Positions 46,383 through 58,660 of a DNA stretch of 64,000 nucleotides are shown here, piece after piece; the first letter of the stretch is position 1, and every line of letters starts with the position of its first letter. The translations under genes and the position numbers were made by a program. Below the pieces are notes generated by a model that was not told the origin of the DNA, did no database searches, and saw only the letters and a list, made by a program, of their open reading frames with translations. Source of the stretch: Glandiceps talaboti (lineage: Eukaryota > Hemichordata > Enteropneusta > Spengelidae); NCBI RefSeq assembly GCF_964340395.1, contig NC_135549.1, forward strand, positions 35,552,332-35,616,331, in the 5' to 3' direction.

Positions 46383-46542
46383 GTGAGTAAGATGTTTTTT
46401 TGTTTTTGTTTTTAAATTTTTTATTCCCTGTGCTCAAGGGTCAAAAGAAAAAGAACAAGAAAATACAATACATACAGAAAATGACAGAAAAAAACAGGAC
46501 AAAGAATAAAAGAATGTACATAGCTTTGAAAACATCAATCTG

Positions 46543-49500
46543 TTATTCATTACAAAAAATCTCAATATTGTTCCATTTGATTCTAAATTTGTGCATTGAA
46601 TTGATATTCATACTTATTTGTTTTTCTAACTGATAATGAAATTTAATCCAGTATTTAAATGAGTCAAAAGTTGGGGCACGTTTATGAAATCTACTTGCAT
46701 AGATCACCTTTTTAACTAAAGTAAGACAGAGATTTATCAATGGGTCTGACCCGAATCCCAAGATGATGTTCTTGTAGTTGAGTTCTACATCAGTATTGAA
46801 GTATGTTTTATACCATGTATTAAAGTCTTTCCAGATATTACTGACGTGTGTACAATCCCAAAACAAATGCTCCAAAGTTTCACAAAAAGTATTACAGAAG
46901 GAACACAATTCACTATCAATAAGTTTCATCTTGTATAATCTAGTATTTGTCATTAAGCAGTTGAGATTAATTTTAAATTGAAAAACTCTTGTATGCACAT
47001 CATAGGAAGACTTAAATGGCATTATATATATATTACTCCATTCACTATCGTTTATCTCAAGCGCTTCACTATAATAATGTTCAGAAGTTGGTGGAATAAA
47101 GATTCTCTTCACTGAAATACGATATATACGACGAGAAGTCATATTGCTAATTTCTATGTCCCCACCTTCTTCACAAAGGGTGAAACCTTTCAATTTACAA
47201 GAGTGTCTCTCAAAACCTTGTTTAATGATATGTTTCCATACAACTGGAATAGCTGATAAAAGACTTCTCCTTTGTAAAAAATACTTGTTAGAAAGTCCTC
47301 TCAGGATAAATACATTGAAAGGAATAATTGCACCATCTGTATTAAAGAGATCGCTCACCATACAAATATTACAATCAAAGAAATGCTTATAAAAACATGG
47401 CTTATTATCTATATGAATGTGGCGATTATTCCAAATACATTGCTGTAGGGGACTTACAATATCAGGGTTAATGAAGTTAAAATAACATATTAACATATCT
47501 TTATAGAATCTAGGAATGTTCTTTGCCTTATTTATAAACTTTTGATCAACATTGCAATGAAAGATTACCTCACCTCCACCATATGGAGACATGAAAGAAT
47601 CAAAAAATACTTTCCAAGGTGAGGAAGAAGTACTGTTGTACATATTAACCCATTTAATCTTTTGAGCATCGAACATGGATTTCACATCAACCATTTTTAA
47701 ACCACCGTTGTCCAAATCACCAATGATCGTACTCTTTTTGATAAAGCCTTTACCACCTTTCCATAAGAAACTAAAAACGTACTCTTTTTGATAAAGCCTT
47801 TACCACCTTTCCATAAGAAACTAAAAATCACCTTATTAATTTCCTGAATAATGTTATCAGGGATATGAATAACAGAGGACAAATAAATACATTTGGACAG
47901 TGTGAATGTTTTAATCAATAGGATTTTACCAATAAGCGTTAAATTTCTTAATTTCCAAATATTGAGAGTTGTTCTAATCTGTTGAATCTTTGATGTGAAA
48001 TTCATGTTCTCGGCTGCAGTGCAGTTGTATGAAAAGTAAACACCTAATGCTTTAGTAGGTTCTGTTGGCCACTTAACATTAAAAGGTTTATTAGTACAAT
48101 TTCTTTTCGAACCCAGCCACAAACCTTGAGATTTGGATACATTTAACTTTAACCCGGAAACCTTGGAAAAATTTTCAAGAACATGTAACATCTGATTCGC
48201 AGATTGTTCTCCATCTAAAACACAAGTAGTATCATCTGCATATTGGACTAATTTAATCTCTACTTGGTTTACAACAATACCAGAAATAAGTGGATCCGCA
48301 CTAACTGTGCATGATAACAGTTCAATTGCTATAATAAACAAATAAGAACTCAACGGGTCACCCTGGCGCACCCCTCTCTCTAAGGAGAAATACTTGGAAG
48401 TAAATCCATTATTTAAAATACAACTACTAACGTCCTTATACAGGGCCTTTACAAAGCTGACCATGTCAGGACCAAAATTCATACTTTCAAGGGCTTTAAA
48501 TATAAAATTCCATTCCAATGAATCAAATGCTTTTTCAAAGTCTAAGAAAAGTAAAAAACCAGGAATATTCTTATTTTTGGTATAATCCATAATGTCTTGT
48601 ATTGTGCGGACTGATTCCCCTATATATCTACCTTTGACAAAACCGTTTTGATCTGTATGAATCAATTTCCCAATGACTCTGTCAATACGCGTAGCTAGGG
48701 CTTTTGATGCAACTTTATAGTCTACATTTAACAAAGAAATTGGCCTCCAATTCTTTAAATTACACCTGTCTTTACCCTCTTTCTCAATCAAGGTAATAAC
48801 AGCTTGTCTTTGAGAGGTTGACATTTTCCCTCTATGTAAACCTATATTTAATACATGAACTAAGATAGAGCCAATTTTGCCCCAAAATTGCAAATACCAT
48901 TCACAAGTTAGACCATCATTACCAGGGCTTCTATTCTTTGACATTTTACTAAGTGCATTAAAACATTCACCCAATGAAAGATTGCCTTCACAATGTTTTG
49001 AATCCGCTTCAACAAGCTTTGGAATGTCATTACAGTACGAAAGAATATCACTGTCAGACACATCTGCTATAGTCTTAGATTTATACAGGTTGTTGTAATA
49101 TTCACATTGTGTCTTTAAAATAGAATCACTGTCCACAAGTTCTGTACCGTTGTCTAAAATTAATTTCTTGCATTGTTTTTTACGATAATTTCTCTTTTCT
49201 AAGCCTAAGAAATATGTATTACTTTTTTCCCCCTTTTCTGCCCACCGAGTCCTTGAACGCACAATTATTCCATCAACCATTTTAGAGTGTAATCTTCCAT
49301 CTCATGCTTGACTAAATTAATGTCGTTCAATAAAACATCAGACGGTTTATTTGCCAGAGATTTTTCTAGTGAGTTAAGCCTCTCAGACAACTCTCTGAAT
49401 TTATCTTTTCTATGGGAACATTTCTTTTTGGCATACTTTATAGTTTCATCTCGGACTTTGTATTTAATCCATTCCCACTTTACCTGTGGGTCATTAATAG

Positions 49501-50367
49501 AGTCGTCTCTTGACCAAAAGCTCAAGAGCTCATTCATAATTTCAACATACTTTCCGTCCTTAAGATATGAATTGTTAAATTTCCAATGGCCTCGGCCACG
49601 AATGGGATCTTTCTGTATTTGAATATCTAAGACTATAGCAGAGTGGTCTGTCAGGATACTAGGAATTATGGTAGCCTGGGTAACATATTCCAGTAAACTG
49701 TTACTAACAAGAAAATAATCTAGTCTGCACTGAATAAGTGGGTTTGGCTGACGCCAGGTGAATCTAAGTGTTTCAGGATGTAGATATCTCCATATATCAA
49801 TTAAGTCAAGAGTATCAATAACGTCAGAGATTTTCTCAATTACAGCAACCTTAATGTTTTGATGACCACCCTTCTTATCAAGCTTGTCGTTCAAAATACA
49901 GTTGAAATCACCGCCAATGAGGATTCTCTCACTGGTTTCAAAATAATTGTCGACCATCAAATTTTGAGGTCCTTATAAAATTCAATTTGATTTTTTTCAT
50001 AATTGGGAGAATAGACGTTGACTAACGTGAAACTCAGTTCGTCTTTGAGAAAATTAATAATCAGTGTTCTCCCTTCATTATCTCTAAAAGTGTCAGTTAC
50101 TTCAATATCGCTTCCATTCCTGAAAATAATTGCAACCCCTTTAATACTGTTGTTTGTACCATGCGAGAACAAAATCTTCCCACCCCATTCATGCTGCCAC
50201 TGTAACTCAAATTGTTCAGTACTATGGGTCTCTTGTAACAGAATTATATCAGCCTTGACTTTTCTACACCAGGTGAAAATACCTCTACGTTTTTTAAAGT
50301 TGTTAATACCTCTAACGTTCAAAGAAACAATTTTTAAATCTTTCTTACAATGGTAATTAGTCGCCAT
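46543..50367 (-). pseudogene. LINE ORF2: endonuclease-reverse transcriptase with three frame breaks
   Basis: Start MATNYHCKKDLK at 50367. The apurinic endonuclease domain shows VSLNVRGIN, LLQETHSTEQ, ILIGGDFNCILND, CRLDYFL and TDHSAIVLD. The RT domain shows LLFLDFEKAFDSLEWNF (motif A), GVRQGDPLSSYLF (motif B) and LVQYADDTTCVLD (motif C). The C-terminal part has GGLKMVDV and a cysteine/histidine cluster CSFCNTF..LEHLFWDC typical of L1/Tx1 ORF2 ends. It stops at 46543. Frame breaks are at about 49960 (one base, ATTTGATGG), about 49270 and at a 50-bp tandem duplication (47728-47827). Otherwise uninterrupted over about 1,270 codons, so the insertion is young or recently active. Confidence 0.92.
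47728..47827. repeat. 50-bp exact tandem duplication inside LINE ORF2
   Basis: CGTACTCTTTTTGATAAAGC through ..AAGAAACTAAAAA occurs twice with period 50 (47728-47777, 47778-47827). It shifts frame between FSFLWKGGKGFIKKS and GGLKMVDV. Confidence 0.95.
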
Positions 50368-50704
50368 GCTTGATAAGAAGAGTGTTCTCATAACTGGCAA
50401 GCACACTTCGATTATAAGGTAGAAACATGTCATTCATTCCTTGAGCTTTTCTCAACATCTGTGTTGTAATACATAACATCTGTGATAAATGAACAGCAAA
50501 ACAAATGAACTTCCTAAGCGTGTAGATTGACACGTACGCACAAATGAATTTAAATCAATATCGCAAATACATTTTGTAAATACATTATAAAATGAAACAA
50601 TGAAGTTATGTACAAAACAGTTAAACGGAGCAGCAAACGAGTAAGATGTTATGCCTAGGTACATATAGACATGAATTATCAGATAAATGTACTTCTATAG
50701 TTAT

Positions 50705-51270
50705 GTGGTTGTGTGTGTGGTGTACTGGTGGATGTGTGTGTGAGTGTGTGGTGTACTGGTGGATGTGTGTGTGGTGTACTGGCAGTTGTGTGTGTGGACT
50801 GGCGGGTGTGAGTGTGTGGTGTACTGGTGGATGTGTGTGTGAGTGTGTGGTGTACTGGTGGATGTGTGTGTAAGTGTGGAGTACTGGTGGATGTGTGTGT
50901 GGTGTACTGGTGGATGTGTGTGTGAGTGTGGAGTACTGGTGGATGTGTGTGTGGTGTACTGGTGGATGTGTGTGTGAGTGTGGTGTACTGGTGGATGTGT
51001 GGGTGAGTGTGTGGTGTACTGGCAAATGTGTGTGTGAGTGTGTGGTGTACTGGTGGATGTGTGGGTGAGTGTGTGGTGTACTGGTGGATGTGTGTGAGTG
51101 TGGTGTACTGGTGGATGTGTGGGTGAGTGAGTGTGTGGTGTACTGGTGGGTGGGTGATGAGTGAGTGTGTGGTGTACTGGTGGATGTGTGTGTGAGTGTG
51201 TGGTGTACTAGCTGGTGGATGTGTGTGTGAGTGTATGGTGTACTGGTGGGTGGGTGAGTGAGTGAGTGTA
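50705..51270. repeat. GT-rich minisatellite, ~28-38-bp units
   Basis: About 17 variants of TACTGGTGGATGTGTGTGTG followed by AGTGTGTGGTG. Units vary in length by loss or gain of TG/AG steps. Long open frames on both strands (HIHQYTTHSHTHP and its reverse) are repeat artefacts. It starts about 55 bp from the LINE's 5' junction. Confidence 0.95.
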
Positions 51271-51311
51271 AGAACAGCAATCATAACGTTTGCCTTATTA
51301 GTATATTACCC

Positions 51312-51434
51312 ATTATATTATAGCATTACCAATTCCAGTGAATTTTGTGACGTCATCGCTGCACATTATTACTGATAATGTACTCCGTTATTGGGCATCG
51401 CGGCCCCGGAACGAGCATAACAATACAAGCTTAT
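51312..51434 (+). repeat. 123-bp repeat, near-identical to 25953-26075
   Basis: Same sequence as the copy at 25.9 kb, with changes such as GACGTC for GAGGTC and GCGGCCCCGG for GCAGCCCTGG. This copy therefore gains a TGACGTCA (CRE-type) motif. Confidence 0.85.
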
Positions 51435-51722
51435 TTGTTCTGTTTCTTCATACGACTCGGTATTTTTTCGAAATGTATGTTGTTACTTATGATTGTCATT
51501 TCCACTTTTTAAAAATACAACGCATTCATGAAACAAATTTGTGTTCACAGCAGTTCATTGAAGTGTATATGTGTGTGTGCGTGTACGTACGTGTGTCGCT
51601 ATGATTAGTATTCAGCTTCCGGGCCGAACATGGCAGACGATGTTCAGTGCTGTGTATATTATACGTTGTTTTGCGTTTCTTGGTCTACAAATTCACTGGA
51701 ATTGGCAAAACTATAAAATAAT

Positions 51723-52391
51723 AACAATAATGCACGCCCTCCCAGTCCATAATGGACTCAAGCAAACTTTGAACTAGTCTTGCTGCTAGACGTTAGGGCT
51801 TTCTTTCGATGCTATAACTATAAGCAAACGAAGTTCGCATGTGAGGGCTTGCCCGAACAGTCTAGCGAATGTCATTTTCAGACTGGACATTCCATTGAGA
51901 TTACGATAAGCGGTGGGTTGGGCCATATATGCATATATATACTTTAATATATTCAATCTCTGCATGCAGGTGTTGACAAACACATTTATGTCATTGCTAT
52001 GTCTTATCAGTTTATGGTAATTGTGTTTGATGAGTGTGTAGACGTTGTCATTCACACATTTTAGTTAACGCATTGGTGGTTATTTTTACAAGCCCCTCCT
52101 TAATATCAATATGCATGAAAATTTAGCTATTGTCCACTGTTTGTGCTTGTTGCTAATACTGTTCTCTGATTAGCAGTTATCTATATCCTGATGACATTCG
52201 CTAGACCTCGGATGTTCCATCCTCGATAGCGTTGTTCGGCTGTGTGTCGTATTTTATCAGAAGAACATCCGAGGGCTAGCTGATAGACTAACTTTGCACT
52301 CCATAATGGGCTCGGCTGTCGCCTCGGCCATTATGTCGTTCAAAGTTTGCTTTCGTCCATTATGGGCTGGGAGGGCGTACATTATTGCTTA
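51723..52391. mobile_element. ~670-bp inverted-repeat element
   Basis: The left end CAATAATGCACGCCCTCCCA with GTCCATAATGGAC and AGCAAACTTTGAAC is repeated in complement at 52320-52391. A second inner pair (TCTAGCGAATGTCAT at 51866 and ATGACATTCGCTAGA at 52190) is also inverted, so the arms pair at two levels. The exact edges and TSD are unclear. Confidence 0.75.
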
Positions 52392-52695
52392 CATAAGAAG
52401 GCAGTCAGTTTACATCTGATAGAGATTGTTCTTGAGAGGAATCTGGTGTATTTCATGCACTGACAATTTTCCATTTTGCAAAGGTACAGGCATCAAAGGA
52501 ACTCTGTAGCTTTTAATGTGGGAAACTTTTATGTAACCTCTGGTACCATTAAACTTAGTCCAGTATCCCAACATTAATAAACCCTTATGACAATCTTTAT
52601 CTATTTTGTTTGTAAGCTGTAGTGCACAATTTATGTATTGGGCTCATCCTCAATCTTCAAGGATTGCTTCCCTGGCTACAATGACATGAAATGAA

Positions 52696-52932
52696 CTGGC
52701 TACATGTTTGTGCCTAGTTTGGTACTGTTACAGTGGGACTCAACTGTGGTTTATGTTGAATGCTGTACTTTAAACTGGCTACATGTTTGTGTCTAGTTCG
52801 GTACTGTTACAGTGGGACTCAACCGTGGTTTATGTTGAATGCTGTACTTTAAACTGGCTACATGTTTGTGTCTAGTTTGGTACTGTTACAGTGGGACTCA
52901 ACTGTGGTTTATGTTGAATGCTGTACTTTAAA
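52696..52932 (+). repeat. 79-bp tandem repeat, 3 copies
   Basis: Units start at 52696, 52775 and 52854: CTGGCTACATGTTTGTG, TTACAGTGGGACTCAAC and TTGAATGCTGTACTTTAAA. They are almost identical, so recently duplicated. They lie about 140 bp upstream of IMMP1L exon 3. Confidence 0.95.
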
Positions 52933-53072
52933 CACTTAAATGACTACGGATGTCAAGGAAACAATAAACTGTACAACCAAGATAAGATTTATGGAAAATA
53001 TGGTTAAAGAAGATGTATAAAATACAGAATACAAGTCAACCTAATATGTTTTCTTTTGCCTGTTTTTCACAG

Positions 53073-53196
53073 AGGTGATATTGTCATCACAAAATCTCCA
53101 ACTAATCCCAGAGAATATGTGTGTAAGAGAGTGATAGCTATGGAAGGGGAAGAAGTCTGTGCCAATCCATCCTCAGTCTTTAGGAATTATGAACTT
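53073..53196 (+). CDS. IMMP1L: IMMP1L coding exon 3 (catalytic lysine box)
   Basis: Acceptor CTGTTTTTCACAG is followed by A GGT GAT ATT, completing the lysine codon split from exon 2. The exon reads GDIVITKSPTNPREYVCKRV, then IAMEGEEVCANPSSVFRNYE and L, ending CTT|GTAAGT in phase 0. GDIV and CKRVI are the two S26-family boxes after the serine box. The lysine of KRVI (residue 85 by this model) is the general base. The next exon in relatives begins with a GHVWLEGDN-like phrase and encodes the rest of the protease (about 75 more residues). I did not find it before 64000, so the model is partial. Confidence 0.93.
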
Positions 53197-53244
53197 GTAA
53201 GTTGTCTTTGCAAGAAGTTTTTATTCATTCATTAGATTGTTAAA

Positions 53245-53350
53245 AATAGTGCCAATGGCATTGTAGTACAACTGTATTTTGCTGTAGCTATGCGTGTGGT
53301 CTTGTTGCTAGCCATATTTGCCTTTGAATATTTACATGCTTGCCTATTAC
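53245..53350 (+). repeat. Family B scrap beside IMMP1L exon 3
   Basis: GTGCCAATGGCATTGTAGTA and GTGTGGTCTTGTTGCTAGCC match family B outer and unit sequences. It starts about 50 bp after the exon 3 donor. Confidence 0.65.
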
Positions 53351-53479
53351 AGGGTTTGTACGCTCAGGGTTCGTACATCTATATCAACGTAAAACAACGA
53401 AACACTATAAATGTGAACACAGAAAAGCAAGTACAAAGTTTTCAAGAGGATAGTTATCCGACAAAACTTTCTGGTACGA

Positions 53480-55470
53480 CGAATTTGTGATCTACCTTCG
53501 CTAAGATTCAGAAAGGTCATAGAATGTACTGTGACCACCTGCGACACATGATACATCTGAATAAGGGGAACATTCTAAAGGGGAATGTAGCATTCGATAC
53601 TGATGTAATGGAAAATCTGACTTCCGTATTTTTTCTAAAAGAAGCTAAATATAATAATTATAATAATAGTAGTACATAATAATAATAAAAATTATAATAA
53701 TCGGGTTTATTCGAATATTAACCACCCTACCTGGGGTAGTTTTGTATGCTGAGTTCAAAAAAGGGGGTCATTTTATGAACATCTGTTGCCATGGTAACCA
53801 AAATCACCATAATATGTTAATCATTTTTCCAAAATTTGACATAAAACATTGAAAAAAAAGATAATACAGTGAAAAAATGTCCTTGTATTGAGACATGTAT
53901 GAGTTAGTGCTACCTGGTGTAACATAAACTGTATAAAATTTGATGCCTGTTTCCATGGAAACATAAGGTAGACGTGAAAATTATGTTTTCATTACATACA
54001 CATACATCTCACAGATAACATTATAAATCTGATAAATATCTTTTTATTTGCACATTGACCCCGTTGCCAAGGGTAGTTTGTCATGCTGAATTCAAAAAAA
54101 GTGGTCATTTAATGAACATCAGTTGCAATGGTAACCAAAATAACCATATTATGTGATTTTTTTTGAAAAATTAGACATAAAACACTTTAAAAATTTCAAA
54201 TTTAGGAAAAAACATCATTGCTGTTTGAATGTATGGGTTGGTGATATATGTTGTAACAAGGTTTCATGAGTTGTGAAATTATCTGTATCAAACCTATGCA
54301 ATTCTAAAACTCTAAAATCACCAGAATAAATTGTAAATACCTAAATACCAGCAGTCCTTGACAATTCCATTTACGCAGCTTGGTTCAGTCTTTTATTACA
54401 AAATCTTCAAAGTAAGTGTACACACACATTTGAGTAAAAGTTGACATGACTGGTAGCCCATATGCATACATTCCTAAATTAATGGTGTTTGTGTATATAT
54501 GTAACTATATGATCAGGGATGATGTATTGAATTCGATGATTGATTGAATAACTTGAGAGGTCACGTTAACACGTTATTTTTGTGTGTATTTCACGCCGTA
54601 TTTGACATTGGGGACGCAATTTTTTGCATGTATGTGTCTCTGGGGACGTGTCATAAAGAGGGGCCGTATATAGAATATTGTTGCATATAAATGTTTTGTT
54701 GTGACATTTTGGAAGTACAACCTCTGTATACGAAGAATGACGTGTACAGTGTACATGTATTTCATGTACATTTGATATACATGTAGTGTGGATGTAAATT
54801 TGGAAAAGACGCACTGATTTTGACGCCAATTTTGGCGAGAACACGTCCCACAGGACTGCGACCTCAGAGGCCCCCGGCCCGGGAAGGTGTCGGAGTCAGG
54901 CTGTCACAGTTTCATTCAAAACTTAGTAGCCCAATTGGGCTACCACTCACATAATTTGGTAGCCCAGAGACAAACATTGGTAGTCTGTGGACGCGGGACT
55001 ACCGCGAATTTCGAGCCCTGCACAATGTGCATATGTGTACGTACATATTTCAGGGTCCCAGTGACACATGCCAAATTCAAACGATAAGGACACAATATAG
55101 TTGGGATCGATCACAGTATCACTACATCGATTGTTACAGGAATATCAATATTATTATCCAGAATTTCTCAGTCGTGAAGCTTGCTGACAAGTGCAGTGTT
55201 ATAAAGATGGCGACTGTTATATTTTGCTCGTGCAAGTTGACTGACGTCACTAGAATGTATTACAATGTAGCTATAGTTATCACGAGAATCACGCATGTCA
55301 TGTGCACTGCATTTATGTGTGTATGCAACGGTACACGTGTGCCATACACATATGATATACACAAGCAAAATAGGCAGTGAAAGCAACCAGGTCACTACTT
55401 TATTGTTTACATGACTTTGCCAAATGACTAGGAATAATCAGTAATTTACAAGTTGCTAAAATTTACACGA
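53480..55470 (+). repeat. Tandem duplication, copy 1
   Basis: Three blocks recur in the same order in copy 2. Block Z (53480-53650) matches 55600-55750, block X (53690-54480) matches 57350-58110, and block Y (55030-55470) matches 58255-58660. Block X itself has two diverged ~330-bp halves, each with GGTAGTTT, GCTGA(G/A)TTCAAAAAA and GGTAACCAAAAT. Between X and Y, copy 1 has about 400 bp extra (54500-55020). Confidence 0.82.
54840..55015 (-). mobile_element. Possible hAT-like terminus
   Basis: In the minus orientation it begins GCAGGGCTCGAAATTCGCGG and contains repeated GGTAGTCC/TAGCCCAATTGGGCTA motifs, a style common at hAT ends. Only one end is found. It lies in the segment present only in copy 1 of the duplication. 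Confidence 0.45.
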
Positions 55471-55539
55471 AGTTGACTTAAAAACAGAAAAGGGCATTGC
55501 AAATAATTTGTAATGCATGCGTAGTCCGGATTGTTTGTC

Positions 55540-58500
55540 TTGCCATTGTTGTGTCTACCTGGAAAATTACATACATCTAGCTAGCCACTTCGCTGTAACA
55601 CTGTGAGTATTAATCTTAGTATATTGTACTGTGACGACACATGATACATCTAGATCAAAGGGGGACCTAGCGTTCGTTCGATACTGACGTGACCATTGAA
55701 AACCAGACTGCCGTATTTTTCTCAAAAGAAACAAATCAAAGAGATGCAGCAACTTTGAAAACCATACATTTTGGAGTACATTCATGTACACATAAAAAAG
55801 GATATTTCCGAGACAACCCATCCATGATCAGTGAACTCGCCCACGTTATTACATTGCCTCATGTGTTGTCTTCTCGTGAAGCCCTTTCTCATCCGATTTC
55901 TGTAAGTTCGCGAGTACGAAAATATCAGATCACTTTCGATTAGAATACAATAATCAGGAATTAGAATGTTCCATTTGGTTCATTTCAGTGACATGTTATA
56001 TTTAGAAAGTAGTGTGCTGTAGGTAGAAGACACGAGACAGGGTTTGTCTACGTGTAAATATGGCTCTAAATTTATATGCTACGACAAGGTTCGACCAGGG
56101 ACGTATAAACTTCATCCTTCTATTTTTTTATTGTCATTATAAACCCTTTCACTTTTCTATTTTCCTGACATGCAATTTTGAAATTACTTTTATTATATTT
56201 AGGGTGGCCATTTTTATTTTTCTGTTTCTCATCTCCCGACCGACCCTAATTTGCAGCTCCGACATCAGAAAAAATCCTGTTTTTATTTCCGACCGGCTCC
56301 TGAGTTCAACACAGCAAGATTGTAAAGTTTGAACGAACATCAAACGTTGCACATGGCGTCTTAGACCAGTGTTCCATTGTAAGACAGATTATCTAAAATT
56401 GGAGAGTGGCTTCCATGGAAACATAAAATATGCTTACATTACAAATGCCATGTTTTAGTAAAGAAATACATCTGACATACACCTAGTACAAACGTACCCC
56501 ATCTTGACATATTCTTGTCCTTTTGAGTTGTGCTGACATTACAACCATGTACGTTAACAAAGTCATCAGCTCTACATACCTTTTGCTATGAACAAAGTTC
56601 AACTTTCCTTTCTTGGCAGTGTAAATCATATATACATATATATATGCACACGTAGTACATAAACTTCAGTTGAATATATGACATGATCATGATGGATAAG
56701 GGACGACATCGAAATCAAAAGCATCGTAATTACGCGTCGTAACGAGTAAAGACTAGTAGCTACTCTGACCGATAGGTCGCTTGTAGTTTAATACCCGTCA
56801 GCAAATACATGTAATGCTATCAACAGGTCATATGTGTTCCACGGACACTCACCACAGTCAGTACAGTACTACTGCGCTCATATCAGAAATTATTTTATGA
56901 CAACTAAACTTCGCTCAGCTCATGTTCAACTTTTTCAAATGCACACCAATCTGTCTGAAAAATCCAAAGGGGAGTTGTGAAAATCTGAGTCATCGCTACC
57001 GCTACCATAGCTGTCAATCAAATATTAGTGCCTAAATGCTTCGGGGAATACTGGACAATTGAGATCTTCGCTGGGCCGCAGTGCTAGTGCCAATTTAGTC
57101 ATAAATAAAATAATATTGTCATACTTTTATTCATAACATGGCAAGTACCAAGCTCCCAATTGTTACGACTTGAAGCTTGAATGGGAAATGTTGAACAATT
57201 AGTTATGGGTGTAAAACGTCAACCTTTACACCTCCTACGTATACACACCAACCATAAGTGATATTCCTCTAAAGTTCTCCCAACATTTTTCATTATTATG
57301 TACTATTTAAACCCCTCCACTTGTAATAATAATAATTATAAAATAAGTATATAATAATAATTGTAATAATCGGGTTTATTCTAATATTAACCACCCTACC
57401 TGGGGTAGTTTTGTATGCTGAGTTCAAAAAAGGGGTCATTTTATGAACATATGTTGCCATGGTAACCAAAATCACCATAATATGTTAATCATTTTTCCAA
57501 AATTTGACATAAAATATTGAAAAAAAAAGATAATACAGTGAAAAAATGTCCTTGTATTAGACATGTATGAGTTAGTGCTACCTGGTGTAACATAAATTGT
57601 ATAAAATTGGATGGCTGTTTCCATGGAAACATAAGGTAGACGTGAAAATTATGTTTTCATTACATACACATACATCTCACAAATAACGTTATAAATCTGA
57701 TAAATATCTTTTTATTTGCACATTGACCCTACTACCAAGGGTAGTTTGTCATGCTGAATTCAAAAAAAGTTGTCATTTAATGAACATCAGTTGCCATGGT
57801 AACCAAAATAACCATATTATGTGATTTTTTGAAAAATTAGACATAAAACACTTTAAAAATTTCAAATTTAGGGAAAAAACATCATTGCTGTTGGAATGTA
57901 TGGGTTGGTGATATCTGTTGTAACAAGGTTTCATGATTTTTGAAATTATCTGTATTAAACCTATGCAATTCTAAAAGTAAAACTCTAAAAATCACCAAAA
58001 TAAATTGTAAATACCTAAATACCAGCAGTCCTTGGGAATTCGATCTACACAACTTGGTTCAGTCTTTCATCACAAAATTTCCAAATGTGTACACATACAT
58101 TTGAGTACAAGTTGACATATGCGACTCGATACTGTATATCGTTTGTTTATGGATAGAAATTCAAAATCCGACAGTTTCAAAGATCGTCTGCTGCTCCAGC
58201 TGACACTGTAGTGTAGTATTGTGACAACTCGATGTGTTTACATGCGTATGTACGTATATCTGGGTCCCAAATTCAGACGATAACAGACACCGATATCATT
58301 CATGTCATCAGAGACAAGTGACATCACGGTAGCATTCATTGTTACAGGAATACTTATAAATTATCCAGAAATTCTCAATAAGGCTTGCGAAGTGTCGAGT
58401 GTGAGAAATGGCGTCTGTCGCGAGGTGAATGACGTCACTAGAATTGAATACAATGTAGCAATGTGCGTTACATCGTCGTATGTGTGGATGCGGTACCGCG

Positions 58501-58660
58501 GTACACACATCACATACAATATTACAAGTGAGATAGACAACGATAGAAACAAACTCACCAGCTTACAAATGTATTGTTTACATGACTTTGCCGACGATGA
58601 GGAATAGTCATCATTAATTTACATTAAACTTAGTTGCTAAAATTATGGATGAGTTAAAAC
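55540..58660 (+). repeat. Tandem duplication, copy 2
   Basis: Second copy of blocks Z, X and Y. Y carries a conserved TGACGTCACTAGAAT (CRE-type motif) in both copies (about 55244 and 58431), and TTGTTTACATGACTTTGCC near its end. The 1.6 kb between Z and X (55750-57350) has no counterpart in copy 1. It contains no recognised gene. Confidence 0.8.

Larger units (their letters stand above)
46397..50638 (-). mobile_element. L1/Tx1-like LINE, nearly complete, 12-bp TSD
   Basis: A 4.24-kb minus-strand LINE bounded by GAGTAAGATGTT at 46385-46396 and 50639-50650. The 3' end has AATAAA and an A-rich tail (AAAAACAAAAACAAAAAAAC at 46397-46430 in complement). About 270 bp of 5' leader precede the ORF2 start at 50367. 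No ORF1-type coiled-coil or zinc-knuckle protein is present, so it is either a one-ORF design or truncated just after ORF1. It is inserted antisense in IMMP1L intron 2, at the very start of the intron. Confidence 0.92.

Noticed and set aside
50621-51284. Histidine/threonine-rich frames of about 200 aa on the minus strand
   Set aside because: GT-rich minisatellite read in several registers. No start context, splice sites or conserved ends.
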